64,000 bases of DNA, from assembly GCF_039534085.1 (NCBI RefSeq), contig NZ_BAAAUT010000038.1, forward strand, positions 1 through 64,000, written 5' to 3'. Under the pieces are notes generated by a model that saw only the letters and a list, made by a program, of their open reading frames with translations, was not told the origin of the DNA and ran no database searches. The position numbers were made by a program, and so were the translations under genes. Source of the stretch: Planomonospora_B alba. GTDB lineage: Bacteria; Actinomycetota; Actinomycetes; Streptosporangiales; Streptosporangiaceae. This document shows, piece after piece, positions 1 through 8,411 of the stretch (position 1 is the first letter of the stretch; every line of letters begins with the position of its first letter).

Positions 1-145
1 CGGCAACTCGCTGGAGTGGGCCACGTCCTGCCCGCCGCCGCGGCACAACTTCACCTCGCTGCCGCGCATCCGGTCCGAGCGCCCCGCGTTCGACCTCAAG
101 CACCCGCACGCCCCGGCCCCGCGTGAGCTGGAGGAGGTCCGATGA
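1..145 (+). CDS. ctaD: Cytochrome c oxidase subunit I, C-terminal end (partial)
   Basis: Only the last 47 codons are in the window, read in the frame that starts at base 2. The tail contains WATSCPPPRHNF and ends PRELEEVR; a W-x-x-x-CPPP-H-NF segment is typical of the C-terminus of actinobacterial CtaD, the haem/copper catalytic subunit of the aa3 oxidase. The TGA stop at 143-145 overlaps the ATG of ctaF at 142 (ATGA), so the two genes are translationally coupled. The identification rests on this short tail plus the ctaF neighbour. The rest of the gene lies before base 1. Confidence 0.85.
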   Translation, partial: GNSLEWATSCPPPRHNFTSLPRIRSERPAFDLKHPHAPAPRELEEVR

Positions 146-537
146 AGGTTCAGGGCTGGTTGTTCATCCTCTGCGGCCTCTTCTTCGCCGCGATCGACGT
201 CGTCTACTGGTTCTGGTCCAAGGAGCCGGTCGGCACGACGGCGATGGCCATCTCGGTGGGCTTCGCCCTCATGATCGGCTACTACCTGATGTACACGGCC
301 CGCCGCATCGGGAACCAGCCGTCGGACGACAAGCAGGCCGAGATCAGCGACGACGCCGGAGAGCTCGGCTTCTTCAGCCCGCACAGCTGGTGGCCGCTCT
401 TCGTCTGCCTGGCCGTCGCGTTCGCGACCGTGGGCCTGGTCGTCGGCTGGTGGATGTTCATGATCGGCGTTTTCGCGATCATCATGGCCATGATCGGTTT
501 CGTCTTCGAGTACTACCGGGGCAACTTCTCGCACTGA
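142..537 (+). CDS. ctaF: Cytochrome c oxidase subunit IV
   Basis: A 131-residue membrane protein with four hydrophobic helices (about residues 5-25, 33-52, 83-103 and 105-125). A short charged loop around residues 55-75 carries PSDDKQAEISDD. This is the small actinobacteria-specific subunit IV of the aa3 oxidase, which sits beside subunits I and III in the membrane and has no catalytic residues of its own. The start overlaps the ctaD stop (ATGA), and GAGGAGG a few bases upstream serves as ribosome binding site. Two hairpins, the second followed by a T-run, lie directly downstream and end the cta operon. Length and topology match the family. Confidence 0.93.
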   Translation: MKVQGWLFILCGLFFAAIDVVYWFWSKEPVGTTAMAISVGFALMIGYYLMYTARRIGNQPSDDKQAEISDDAGELGFFSPHSWWPLFVCLAVAFATVGLVVGWWMFMIGVFAIIMAMIGFVFEYYRGNFSH

Positions 538-550
538 GCCGAGCCCCTGC

Positions 551-631
551 GCGCCCGCACCCCCGGCCCCGTCCGGAGGTGCGGGCGCCTGTGAGAAGCG
601 GACCGCGGATCCCTCCGCGGTCCGCTTTTTT
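551..631 (+). terminator. Double hairpin terminator after ctaF
   Basis: The first hairpin (551-588) has an 11-bp perfect stem, GCGCCCGCACC. The second (597-626) has a 13-bp perfect stem, AGCGGACCGCGGA, around a 4-nt loop and is followed by six T residues up to 631. The second is a textbook intrinsic terminator, with an unusually clean T-run for this genome. Confidence 0.9.
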
Positions 632-737
632 GGGATTTGTTTGGGGCTTGTTGATCACTCGCGTATGCACGCCGCGTGCCGTGCCGTTCGCACCGGGTAT
701 CACAACGGTGGAGTACGGCTGGGACGAGGGAGTTCAC

Positions 738-2012
738 GTGGGGCAGGCGATCCGTGGTTCGACCCGTGCGCCGGGGGTGCTGGCCCTGGCGCTGGTTGCG
801 GCGTGCCCGATGGGCGTCGCGGCCGCGAGCGGCACCGGGGCGACGGATCCCCCGGGCGGGGCCGGGCAGGCGGGCGCGGTCACGCAGGCCGTACGTGAGG
901 ACCCGGTCGTCATGGTGACACCCGCCGACGGGAGCACCGGCGTGCCGACCGACACGACCGTCCTGGTCGGCGTCAGGAACGGCACCCTCAAGAAGGTCGC
1001 GGTGCGGGCGGTCAAGGGCGCCAGGGGGACGCTGACGGGCGTGCTGAGCGCCGACCGCACCCAGTGGCGGAGCCGGGGGACGGCCGCGCCCGGGACCGTC
1101 TACGAGGTCACGGCGGTGGTGGCGGACGAGGCCGGCGGCACCGGCGACTTCAGCAGCTCCTTCACCACCGTGCGGGCCGAGCAGGGCTTCGCCGTGCAGA
1201 GCCTCCTGCCGCACAAGGACTACACCGGGCTCACCGTGGGCGTCGGCATGCCCATCATGATCACTTTTGACCACGACATCTCCGACCGCCTCTCCGTCGA
1301 GCGGAACCTCGTGCTCCGGACCTCCAAGCCCGTCCACGGCGCCTGGCACTGGTTCGACGACCGGACCGTGCACTTCCGGCCGAAGAGGTTCTGGCCCGCG
1401 GGCACCCGGGTCCGGCTGGAGGCCCGCCTGTCGGGCGTGCGCGGCGGCAAGGGCCTGTACGGCAGGCGCAACCACGTCCTCGACTTCAGGATCGGCCGCT
1501 CCCAGATCACCAAGGGCAGCGTCCACACCCACCAGCTGACGGTCCGGCGCGACGGCGAGACCGTCCGGCGGATCCCGATGAGCGCGGGCCAGGGCGGAGT
1601 CTGGAAGTACCACACGACCAGCGGCATCCACCTGGCCATGTCCCGCGAGCCGGTGACCATCATGATCTCCCCGGGCATCGCCCCCGGCCAGCCGGGCTAC
1701 TACCGCAAGACCGTCTACAACACCGTCCGCATCTCCAACAGCGGCGAGTACGTGCACAGCGCCCCCTGGTCGGTCGGCTCCCAGGGCCGCGCCAACGTGA
1801 GCCACGGCTGCGTCAACATCAGTCCGGCCAACGCGCGCTGGTTCATCGACAACACCCTGATCGGCGACCCGATCATCATCACCGGCTCGCCGCGCCGACT
1901 GGAGCCCACCAACGGCTGGGGGCACTGGCAGGAGGACTGGCGGCAGTGGACCAGGTGGAGCGCGCTCAAGGGCTTCACCACCGAGCCCCTCGGGCGCTCC
2001 GGGGGCCAGTGA
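738..2012 (+). CDS. L,D-transpeptidase lipoprotein with Ig-like domains
   Basis: This 424-residue protein makes 3-3 peptidoglycan cross-links outside the membrane. The N-terminus has a signal sequence ending in VAAC, a lipobox with lipidated Cys23. A first immunoglobulin-like domain (about 55-140) contains VTPADGSTGVPTDTTVLV, and a second spans about 150-255. The YkuD catalytic domain follows (about 260-395). Its signature SHGCVN puts the nucleophile at Cys358 with His356 beside it, and the upstream GIH supplies another conserved histidine. The architecture matches mycobacterial LdtMt2. I chose GTG 738 because GAGGGAG lies 6 nt upstream and the signal peptide starts there; the open frame extends further upstream but without signal-peptide character. 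It is monocistronic and converges on qcrB. Confidence 0.92.
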   Translation: MGQAIRGSTRAPGVLALALVAACPMGVAAASGTGATDPPGGAGQAGAVTQAVREDPVVMVTPADGSTGVPTDTTVLVGVRNGTLKKVAVRAVKGARGTLTGVLSADRTQWRSRGTAAPGTVYEVTAVVADEAGGTGDFSSSFTTVRAEQGFAVQSLLPHKDYTGLTVGVGMPIMITFDHDISDRLSVERNLVLRTSKPVHGAWHWFDDRTVHFRPKRFWPAGTRVRLEARLSGVRGGKGLYGRRNHVLDFRIGRSQITKGSVHTHQLTVRRDGETVRRIPMSAGQGGVWKYHTTSGIHLAMSREPVTIMISPGIAPGQPGYYRKTVYNTVRISNSGEYVHSAPWSVGSQGRANVSHGCVNISPANARWFIDNTLIGDPIIITGSPRRLEPTNGWGHWQEDWRQWTRWSALKGFTTEPLGRSGGQ

Positions 2013-2027
2013 GCCGGGGGCCCGAGG

Positions 2028-2088
2028 ACTTCCGGGAGCGAGCGAGCGGCGTCCACGAGGAACTTCCGGGAGAACGGCAACTTCCGGG
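2028..2088. repeat. Three short copies of ACTTCCGGG
   Basis: ACTTCCGGG occurs at 2028, 2062 and 2080, the last two within a repeated context (AACTTCCGGG followed by GAACGG). They lie just after the L,D-transpeptidase stop and before the bidirectional terminator. No function is evident; a small local duplication is the simplest reading. Confidence 0.6.
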
Positions 2089-2104
2089 GGAACGGGAGAA
2101 CGGC

Positions 2105-2137
2105 AGAGGCCCGGGCGGATGATCCGCCCGGGCCTCT
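2105..2137. terminator. Bidirectional terminator between ldt and qcrB
   Basis: A perfect 15-bp stem (AGAGGCCCGGGCGGA) around a 3-nt loop sits between two convergent genes. There is no strong T-run on either side, as is usual for GC-rich actinomycete terminators. Confidence 0.8.
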
Positions 2138-2157
2138 CGTCACCGTCCTGCCGGTCC

Positions 2158-3819
2158 TCAGCGGGTGGTGGACTCGCCGTCCCCGCCGGCGCCGATGGCC
2201 GCGTGGTCGTCGTGACCGTGGCCGTGGCCCTCGTCCAGCGGGATCTTCTCGCCGCCGTAGGCGGTGCTCATCTTCGCCCGGAGCCTGCCGACCGGGCCGC
2301 GCAGGCTCTTCGGCGGGACCCCGTCGGGGCCGGTCTCGAGCGCCGCCCCGGCCCCGGGAAGGGTCGGCACGGCCTCCTTGCCCCGCAGGTGGGCCTCGAT
2401 GTCGTCCGCCAGCGGCGCGTGGACCTCGATGTACTCGCCGTGGGGCAGGCGCTTGATGACGCCCGACTCCACGCCGTGCCCGATGATCGCCGCGTCCTTG
2501 CGCTGCAGGCCGAGGCAGACCCGGTAGGTGATCGCGTAGGCGATCACCGGGGCCACGAAGACCAGGACCCGGCCGATGTAGGTCGTCCAGTTCAGCGAGA
2601 CGTGGAAGGTCCAGGAGAGCTCGTCGTTGGCGCCCAGCAGCCACAGCACGCCGTAGAACGTGATGGCGGAGATGCCGATCGCGGTGCGGTGCGGGTTGTT
2701 GCGGGGACGGTCCGCGACGTGGTGCTCGCGGTTGTCACCCGTGATCCACCGCTCGGCGAACGGGTACAGCGCCAGGCCCGTCATGATGATGCCCATCGGG
2801 ACCAGCGCCGGGATGATCACGCTGAGCGGGATCGTGCCGCCGCCCGTGCCGAAGAGGTTGATCTCCCACGAGGGCATCAGGCGGAGCGCGCCCTCCAGGA
2901 AGCCCATGTAGAAGTCGGGCTGCGAACCCGCCGAGATGTCCGCCGGCGTGTAGGGGCCGAACAGCCAGATCGGGTTGATCTGCGCGAAGGCGCCCAGACC
3001 GGCGATGACGCCGAAGGTGAACATGAAGTAGGCGCCGGCCTTGACCATGAAGGCCGGGTAGAACGGCGCGCCCACCACGTTGTTGTTCGTCCGGCCCTTG
3101 CCCGGCATCTGCGTGTGCTTCTGCACCCACATGAGGATCATGTGGGCCGTGATGAGAGCCAGCAGGATGCCCGGGATGAGCAGGATGTGCAGCGAGTAGA
3201 ACCGGGAGATGACGTCCTCGCCCGGGTACTCGCCGCCGAACAGGAAGAACGTGATCCAGGTGCCGACCAGCGGCAGCGAGATGGCCACACCCTCGGTGAT
3301 CCGCAGACCGGCGCCGGAGAGCAGGTCGTCGGGGAGGGAGTAGCCGGTCAGGCCCTCGGCCAGCGCCAGGGTCAGCAGCAGCACGCCGATCAGCCAGTTC
3401 AGCTCGCGCGGCTTGCGGTACGCCCCGGTGAAGAACACGCGGAGCATGTGGACCATCATGCCGGCCACGAACAGCAGCGCCGCCCAGTGGTGCATCTGCC
3501 GCATGAGCAGGCCGCCGCGGACGTCGAAGCTGATCTCCAGCGCCGAGGCGTACGCCGCGGACATTCCCACGCCCCGCAGCGGGTCGTAGGAGCCCATGTA
3601 GGTCACGTGCTCCATGCTCGGCTTGAAGAAGAACGTCAGGAACGTGCCGGTCAGGAGCAGGATGATGAACGAGTAGAGCGCGATCTCACCCAGCAGGAAC
3701 GACCAGTGGTCCGGGAAGACCTTGCGGAGGTTCCGCCGCATGAAGTTTCCCGCGCCCAGCCGGTCGTCGAGGAACGAGCTGGTGCCGGCGATGGGCTTGG
3801 CGACCTCTCCGGTGCTCAC
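2158..3819 (-). CDS. qcrB: Cytochrome bc1 complex cytochrome b subunit
   Basis: A 553-residue integral membrane subunit of menaquinol:cytochrome c reductase (complex III), which forms a supercomplex with aa3 oxidase in actinobacteria. Haem-ligand histidines lie in the second helix (MRQMHHWAALLFVAGMMVH) and the fourth (FYSLHILLIPGILLALITAH). The quinol-site motif appears as PDFYMGFLEGALRLMP, the actinobacterial counterpart of PEWY. The long cytoplasmic C-terminus ends in a His/Asp-rich tail (GHGHGHDDH). The GTG start at 3819 overlaps the qcrA stop (GTGA). It is the last gene of ctaE-qcrC-qcrA-qcrB. Confidence 0.97.
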   Translation of the reverse strand: MSTGEVAKPIAGTSSFLDDRLGAGNFMRRNLRKVFPDHWSFLLGEIALYSFIILLLTGTFLTFFFKPSMEHVTYMGSYDPLRGVGMSAAYASALEISFDVRGGLLMRQMHHWAALLFVAGMMVHMLRVFFTGAYRKPRELNWLIGVLLLTLALAEGLTGYSLPDDLLSGAGLRITEGVAISLPLVGTWITFFLFGGEYPGEDVISRFYSLHILLIPGILLALITAHMILMWVQKHTQMPGKGRTNNNVVGAPFYPAFMVKAGAYFMFTFGVIAGLGAFAQINPIWLFGPYTPADISAGSQPDFYMGFLEGALRLMPSWEINLFGTGGGTIPLSVIIPALVPMGIIMTGLALYPFAERWITGDNREHHVADRPRNNPHRTAIGISAITFYGVLWLLGANDELSWTFHVSLNWTTYIGRVLVFVAPVIAYAITYRVCLGLQRKDAAIIGHGVESGVIKRLPHGEYIEVHAPLADDIEAHLRGKEAVPTLPGAGAALETGPDGVPPKSLRGPVGRLRAKMSTAYGGEKIPLDEGHGHGHDDHAAIGAGGDGESTTR

Positions 3820-4928
3820 GGCTGGCCTCCCTTCTCGCGGGCCTCGGCCTCGGCGTCACCGCGTTCCCAGAAGCTCGGCCCCGGCGGGACCGGGAAGTCG
3901 GCGGTGGCCACGAGGTAGCCCTCGCTGTCCACCGCGATGGGCAGCTGCGGCAGCGGCCGGGCGGCCGGACCGAAGACGACCTTGGCGCCGTCGGCTGCGT
4001 CGAACGTCGACTGGTGACACGGGCAGAGGATGTGATGTGTGGTCTGTTCGTACAGCGCAGCGGGGCAGCCTACGTGAGTACAGATCTTAGAGTACGCGAC
4101 GATTCCGTCCGGGGCCCAATTGCGGTTGGTGCCGGATTTGAGCTCCTCGGGCCGGAACTTGATCAGGATCAGCGTGGACTTGGCCAGCTCGTTCAGATCG
4201 TGCTCGTAGCCCTCGGGGACGACCGACAGGATGCCGCCGGGGGAGTTGAAGTCCGCCGCGCGGATCGGCGCGCCGGTCCCCTCGACGACGAGCCTGCGCG
4301 GCTTGCCCTCCTTGGTCTTCTCGCCCCAGACCGTGTGCCGCAGCTTCTTGGGGAAGTCGGAGTACTCGTGCGGGCCGAGGTCCTTCAGCAGCACCAGCGG
4401 GGCCAGGCCCAGCGGCGCCGCGGCGGCCAGCAGCGTACGGCGCAGCAGCGGCCGCTTGGTGATGCCGCTCTCGGCCGCGCCCTGCAGGAAGGTCTCCTTG
4501 ACGTAGCCCCGCGTCTCGGCGTCGGAGGCCATCGCGTGGCGCTCCTGGACGAGCTTGTACTTGGGCATGACCATGCGGACCCACACGACCATGCCCGAGG
4601 CCAGAGCCAGCAGCGCCACGGCGAGCGACGCGCCCAGGGCCCGGTTCGAGACCGCGGCGCTGTTCAGGTCGCCGACCTGGAACATCACGTAGAAGACGAT
4701 GAACGCGATGCCGGCCAGGAACGCGATGGTGAAGCAGAGGGCGGCGATCCGCTCGCCCTTCTTCGCCGTCGCCGGGTCCTGCTGGTCCACGCCGGGGACC
4801 GGCGCGGGCCCGGCCTGCTCCTCGGCGCCGAGCAGGGGGGTGCCCGTGGCGTGGAGCGAAGGGGTGCCGATGACGCGCTTGGGAACGCGCTCGTCCGGCT
4901 GCTCGATGTCGTGGTTGTTGTCTGTCAT
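3816..4928 (-). CDS. qcrA: Rieske iron-sulfur subunit of cytochrome bc1
   Basis: A 370-residue Rieske protein. The N-terminal half carries three hydrophobic helices (about 60-80, 93-113 and 165-185), the actinobacterial arrangement, rather than the single anchor of mitochondrial Rieske proteins. The C-terminal domain has the two [2Fe-2S] ligand boxes CTHVGC (about 286-291) and CPCHQS (about 306-311). It carries electrons from menaquinol at QcrB to the haems of QcrC. The start overlaps the end of qcrC by 4 nt and the stop overlaps the start of qcrB by 4 nt, so the three subunits are translationally coupled. Confidence 0.97.
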   Translation of the reverse strand: MTDNNHDIEQPDERVPKRVIGTPSLHATGTPLLGAEEQAGPAPVPGVDQQDPATAKKGERIAALCFTIAFLAGIAFIVFYVMFQVGDLNSAAVSNRALGASLAVALLALASGMVVWVRMVMPKYKLVQERHAMASDAETRGYVKETFLQGAAESGITKRPLLRRTLLAAAAPLGLAPLVLLKDLGPHEYSDFPKKLRHTVWGEKTKEGKPRRLVVEGTGAPIRAADFNSPGGILSVVPEGYEHDLNELAKSTLILIKFRPEELKSGTNRNWAPDGIVAYSKICTHVGCPAALYEQTTHHILCPCHQSTFDAADGAKVVFGPAARPLPQLPIAVDSEGYLVATADFPVPPGPSFWERGDAEAEAREKGGQP

Positions 4929-5737
4929 TGGGCCTGTCGCCTCTTCGCGGTGATCCAGATAGCGGCGAGACAGAGCAGGCTGATGCCCACGATCCAGGCG
5001 ACCAGACCCTCGGTGACCGGGCCGATGCGGCCGAGGTCGGCGCCGCCCGGGTCCCTCTGCTCACGCACGCCCACGATGTAGGCGATCATGTCCCGCTTCT
5101 GCTCGGGGGTGATGATGCTGTCGTTGAAGACCGGCATGGCCTGCGGGCCGGTGATCATGGCCTCGTAGATCTGCGTCGGGCTGGCCGGGTACAGCGGAGG
5201 CGCGTACTTGCCCTGGGTCAGGGCGCCGCCCTCGCCGGTGAAGTTGTGGCACTGGATGCAGTTCGCGCGGAACAGCTCGCCGCCCTTGGCCGGGTCGCCC
5301 TTGGCGGGGTCGACCTGGTCGGCCGTCGGGACGGTCGGGCCGCCGCCGAGGGACTGGACGTAGGCCGCCAGCTGCCGGACGGTGTCCTCGTTCACCCACG
5401 GGGCCGGGTCCTTGCGCGGGGCCTGCGCTCCGGGGTTGGACAGGGGCATGCGGCCGCTGCTCACCTGGAAGTCCACGGCCGCGGCACCCACGCCGACGAG
5501 GCTCGGGCCGCGGTCCTCGACGCCCTCGGCGTTGAGGCCGTGGCAGCTGGAGCAGCTCTGCTCGAAGAGCTTCTTGCCCTCCGCCACGTCGTCGGCCCTG
5601 CCGGACGCGATGGCCGCGTCGGCCCGATCGCTCGTCGGGGCCGCCAGGGTGTAGGTGAACCCCAGCAGCCCCAAGGCCAGAAGCAGGACGGCGTATCTCG
5701 CGAGGGGACGCCGCCGTCCGGCGGTGATCCTATTCAC
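4925..5737 (-). CDS. qcrC: Dihaem cytochrome c subunit of cytochrome bc1 (cytochrome cc)
   Basis: A 270-residue protein with an N-terminal membrane/signal helix (about 10-32). Two cytochrome c domains carry CSSCH (about residue 62) and CIQCH (about 160), and a C-terminal anchor helix (about 245-263) ends in a basic KRRQAQ tail. In actinobacteria, which lack a soluble cytochrome c, the two haems pass electrons straight from complex III to the oxidase. Each domain has its distal methionine region (GRMPL and QAMPVF). It lies 15 nt after ctaE and overlaps qcrA. Confidence 0.97.
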   Translation of the reverse strand: MNRITAGRRRPLARYAVLLLALGLLGFTYTLAAPTSDRADAAIASGRADDVAEGKKLFEQSCSSCHGLNAEGVEDRGPSLVGVGAAAVDFQVSSGRMPLSNPGAQAPRKDPAPWVNEDTVRQLAAYVQSLGGGPTVPTADQVDPAKGDPAKGGELFRANCIQCHNFTGEGGALTQGKYAPPLYPASPTQIYEAMITGPQAMPVFNDSIITPEQKRDMIAYIVGVREQRDPGGADLGRIGPVTEGLVAWIVGISLLCLAAIWITAKRRQAQ

Positions 5738-5752
5738 ACGATCCCCGATTCC

Positions 5753-6370
5753 TTAATGGATGCCATAGATGGTCACGAAGAGGCCGATCCAGACCACGTC
5801 GACGAAGTGCCAGTAGTAGGACACGACGATCGCGCTGGTCGCCTGCTCACGGGTGAAGCGCTTCGCGGCGTACGTGCGTCCCAGCATGAACAGGAACGCG
5901 ATCAGTCCACCGGTCACGTGGAGGCCGTGGAAGCCCGTGGTCAGGTAGAACACCGAGTCGTACGCGGAGTGCGACACGGTGTGCCCCTCGTGGACCAGCT
6001 GGCTGTACTCGTACAGCTGCCCGACGACGAACACGGCGCCCATCAGGAAGGTGACGATGTACCAGAAGCGCAGCTTGGCGACCTGGCCCTTCTCGGCGGC
6101 CCAGACACCCAGCTGGCAGGTCACACTGGACAGGACCAGGATGATCGTGTTGGCCAACGAGAACGGGACGTTCAGGTGAGCCTCGGGCCAGGGCAGGCCC
6201 TGGCCGATGCTCACCGACCGGATGGTGAAGTACATCGCGAACAGCGCCGCGAAGAACATGAGCTCGGAGGACAGCCAGACGATCGTCCCGACGCTGACCA
6301 GGTCAGGTCTGCTGGACGAGTGTGCTGTCGTCTTCGTTGAGATTGCGGATGCTGTCGCCACGGGCAGCAT
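5753..6370 (-). CDS. ctaE: Cytochrome c oxidase subunit III
   Basis: A 205-residue protein with five transmembrane helices, the short bacterial form of subunit III. Motifs include WLSSELMFFAALFAMYFT, TTGFHGLHVTGG and the C-terminal YYWHFVDVVWIGLF, all characteristic of the family. It supports stability of the aa3 catalytic core. An in-frame ATG exists at 6427, but I prefer 6370: GGAG lies about 8 nt upstream, and the extra 19 residues (Gly/Pro-rich, no membrane character) are atypical. First gene of ctaE-qcrCAB, divergent from the receiver-like gene at 6536. Confidence 0.95.
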   Translation of the reverse strand: MLPVATASAISTKTTAHSSSRPDLVSVGTIVWLSSELMFFAALFAMYFTIRSVSIGQGLPWPEAHLNVPFSLANTIILVLSSVTCQLGVWAAEKGQVAKLRFWYIVTFLMGAVFVVGQLYEYSQLVHEGHTVSHSAYDSVFYLTTGFHGLHVTGGLIAFLFMLGRTYAAKRFTREQATSAIVVSYYWHFVDVVWIGLFVTIYGIH

Positions 6371-6535
6371 TATTGCGGCTCCACCGGTCGGGTCGCCGCA
6401 CGACCCCCCGGTAGGCGGGGCAAACATCCCTTTAATCAGGACTCAAGGGGCAATTCGCGCGTCGGGCTCTCCACGCTGGGTCTCCGTGCCGGGCGACCGG
6501 TAGCATCCCAGGTGACCATACATCGACAAGGGATA

Positions 6536-6964
6536 GTGAGCGCGACCGTGAGCACCGACGACAAGATGAGGGTCCTCGTCTACAGCGACGACGCAGCCAC
6601 CCGTGAGAAGGTGCGCGAGGCGATCGGCCGCCGCCCCGCCGCCGACGTGCCCCTCGTGGAGATCGTGGAGTGCGCCACCCACGCGAAGGTCGTCCAGCAT
6701 TTCGACTCGGGCGAGATCGACGTCGCGGTGCTCGACGGGGAGGCCAAGCCGGCCGGCGGCATGGGCGTCGCCCGCCAGGCCAAGGACGAGGTGCACGACT
6801 GCCCGCCGATCTGCCTGCTGATCGCCCGCCGCGACGACCGCTGGCTGGCCGAGTGGTCCCGCGCCGAGGCCGTCGTGTCCCAGCCGATCGACCCCGTGGT
6901 CCTGGCCGAGACCGTCGCCGACCTGATGCGCCGCCGCCTGTCCACCCGGCTGACCGCGCGCTAG
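6536..6964 (+). CDS. Response-regulator-like receiver protein (single domain)
   Basis: About 142 residues with a flavodoxin-like receiver fold: RVLVYSDD near the N-terminus, IDVAVLDGEAKPAGGMG around the usual phospho-site, and ICLLIARR as strand 4. The Asp of VLDGE aligns with the phospho-acceptor. The acidic pair after strand 1 is reduced to SDD, and there is no output domain, so phosphorylation is uncertain. The start is unclear: GTG 6512 would be leaderless (TAGCAT at 6501-6506), while GTG 6536 and GTG 6548 follow AAGGGA at imperfect spacing. Its place between ctaE and trpD is conserved in related actinomycetes as I recall, but I do not know a proven function. Confidence 0.75.
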   Translation: MSATVSTDDKMRVLVYSDDAATREKVREAIGRRPAADVPLVEIVECATHAKVVQHFDSGEIDVAVLDGEAKPAGGMGVARQAKDEVHDCPPICLLIARRDDRWLAEWSRAEAVVSQPIDPVVLAETVADLMRRRLSTRLTAR

Positions 6965-7060
6965 CCGCGCCACCGCCGCGGTGCCACCACCGCGCCACCA
7001 CCGCGGCACCGCCGCGGCGCCACCGTGCGGGGCCGGCAAGCCCGGACGCCCCGGGGGCAC
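6965..7060. repeat. Low-complexity CCACCGCCGCGG tract
   Basis: The gap between the receiver gene and trpD holds several imperfect copies of CCACCGC(C)GCGG in tandem, followed by GC-rich sequence and then the trpD ribosome binding site. No open frame or promoter is convincing here. It looks like slippage-prone simple sequence. Confidence 0.5.
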
Positions 7061-7134
7061 CGCCGCGCGGACGCCGGAGACGCCGACGCACCCATCGCCG
7101 TTCGAAGACCGGTAGACCACCTCTGGAGATCCCC

Positions 7135-8184
7135 ATGGACGCGCGTACGACCTGGCCCGCGCTGCTGTCGGCCCTGCTCGCGGGCGAGCACCTGACGGCG
7201 GACGAGACCGCCTGGGCGATGTACGAGATCATGTCCGGCTCGGCGACGCCCTCGCAGATCGCCGCCTTCGTCGTGGCGCTGCGCGCCAAGGGGGAGACGG
7301 TCGCGGAGGTGACCGGCCTGGCCCGCACGATGCTGGACCTGGCCACCCCGCTGAAGGTCGAGGGGCCGGTGGTCGACATCGTCGGCACCGGCGGCGACCG
7401 CGCCCACACGGTGAACGTCTCGACCATGGCGGCGATCGTGGCGGCCGCGGCGGGCGCGCGGGTCGTCAAGCACGGCAACCGGGCCGCCTCCTCCTCCTGC
7501 GGCGCCGCCGACGTGCTGGAGCACCTCGGCATCGTGCTCGACCTGCCCCCGGCGAGCACCGCCCGGGTCGCGACGGAGGCGGGCATCGCCTTCTGCTTCG
7601 CGCCGGTCTACCACCCCGCGCTCCGCTTCGCCGGCCCGACGCGCAAGGAGATCGGGGTGCCGACGGTCTTCAACTTCCTCGGCCCGCTGACCAACCCCGC
7701 CCGCCCGGCCGCTCAGGCGATCGGCGTCTACGACGCGCGCATGCTGCCCGTCATCGCCGGCGTGTTCGCCGAGCGGGGCGTCTCGGCCCTGGTGTTCCGG
7801 GGCGACGACGGCCTCGACGAGCTCACCATCACCACCACCTCCACGGTCTGGGTGGTGCGCGAGGGCACCGCCGTGCAGACCGTCTTCGACCCGGCGGCGC
7901 TCGGCATCCCCCGGGCGCCCGCGGACGCGCTGCGCGGCGGCGACGTGGCCTACAACGCCCAGGCCGTGCGCGACCTCCTCGACGGGAGGACCGGCCCGGT
8001 CCGCGACGCGGTGCTGCTCAACGCGGCCGCGGCCCTGGTCGCGCTCGACGGCGCGGGCGACGACCTGGACGCCGCGATGGCCGCGGCCCACGCGCGGGCG
8101 GCCGAGGCCGTGGACTCCGGTGCCGCCGCCGCCACCCTCGACCGCTGGATCGAGGTCAGCGGCTCTCTGAGGCCGGACCGCTGA
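7135..8184 (+). CDS. trpD: Anthranilate phosphoribosyltransferase
   Basis: This 349-residue enzyme transfers phosphoribose from PRPP to anthranilate, the second step of the tryptophan branch. It has the glycine-rich PRPP loop GTGGD (DIVGTGGDRAHTVNVST, about 83-99), KHGNRAASSSCGAADVLE for anthranilate/PRPP binding, and GPLTNPARP with the DE metal-binding pair in DDGLDELT. The ATG at 7135 has GGAG 8 nt upstream. It stands alone, away from other trp genes, as in mycobacteria where trpD also neighbours ctaE. A complete, unremarkable member of the family. Confidence 0.97.
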   Translation: MDARTTWPALLSALLAGEHLTADETAWAMYEIMSGSATPSQIAAFVVALRAKGETVAEVTGLARTMLDLATPLKVEGPVVDIVGTGGDRAHTVNVSTMAAIVAAAAGARVVKHGNRAASSSCGAADVLEHLGIVLDLPPASTARVATEAGIAFCFAPVYHPALRFAGPTRKEIGVPTVFNFLGPLTNPARPAAQAIGVYDARMLPVIAGVFAERGVSALVFRGDDGLDELTITTTSTVWVVREGTAVQTVFDPAALGIPRAPADALRGGDVAYNAQAVRDLLDGRTGPVRDAVLLNAAAALVALDGAGDDLDAAMAAAHARAAEAVDSGAAAATLDRWIEVSGSLRPDR

Positions 8185-8342
8185 CGGCGGCGGTGCCGCC
8201 CCGGCGGCCCGCCCCGGGGGGCGGCGCCGCGCGGCGCGCCGGGTGCCGCCCCGGCCGGACCGGGACGGTCCTCTCGCAGGTGGAGGGGAGATCCCCCTGT
8301 GAGGGGACGCCGCCCGGACGGAGGGGCTCCTACATTGCCGTC

Positions 8343-8411
8343 ATGCGCCGTGCCGACCAGCCGGCCCGCTCGCGCGGGCCCGAGACCTCCGCACCCGGGG
8401 AGCCGAGATGA
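8343..8411 (+). CDS. Possible 22-residue leaderless upstream ORF
   Basis: The ATG at 8343 follows a -10-like TACATT (8331-8336) by 6 nt, so a transcript would begin at or next to the start codon. The frame runs 22 residues (MRRADQPARSRGPET...) and its TGA at 8409-8411 overlaps the ATG of the histidine kinase at 8408 (ATGA). An Arg/Pro-rich sequence and GCCCGC/GCGGGC hairpin potential lie inside. It could be a coupling ORF that feeds ribosomes to the kinase start. No homology is claimed, and it could equally be a 5' untranslated region. Confidence 0.4.
   Translation: MRRADQPARSRGPETSAPGEPR

Noticed and set aside
123..737. Upstream extension of the L,D-transpeptidase frame through ctaF
   Set aside because: It overlaps ctaF in another frame and a double terminator, and the signal peptide plus ribosome binding site point to GTG 738.
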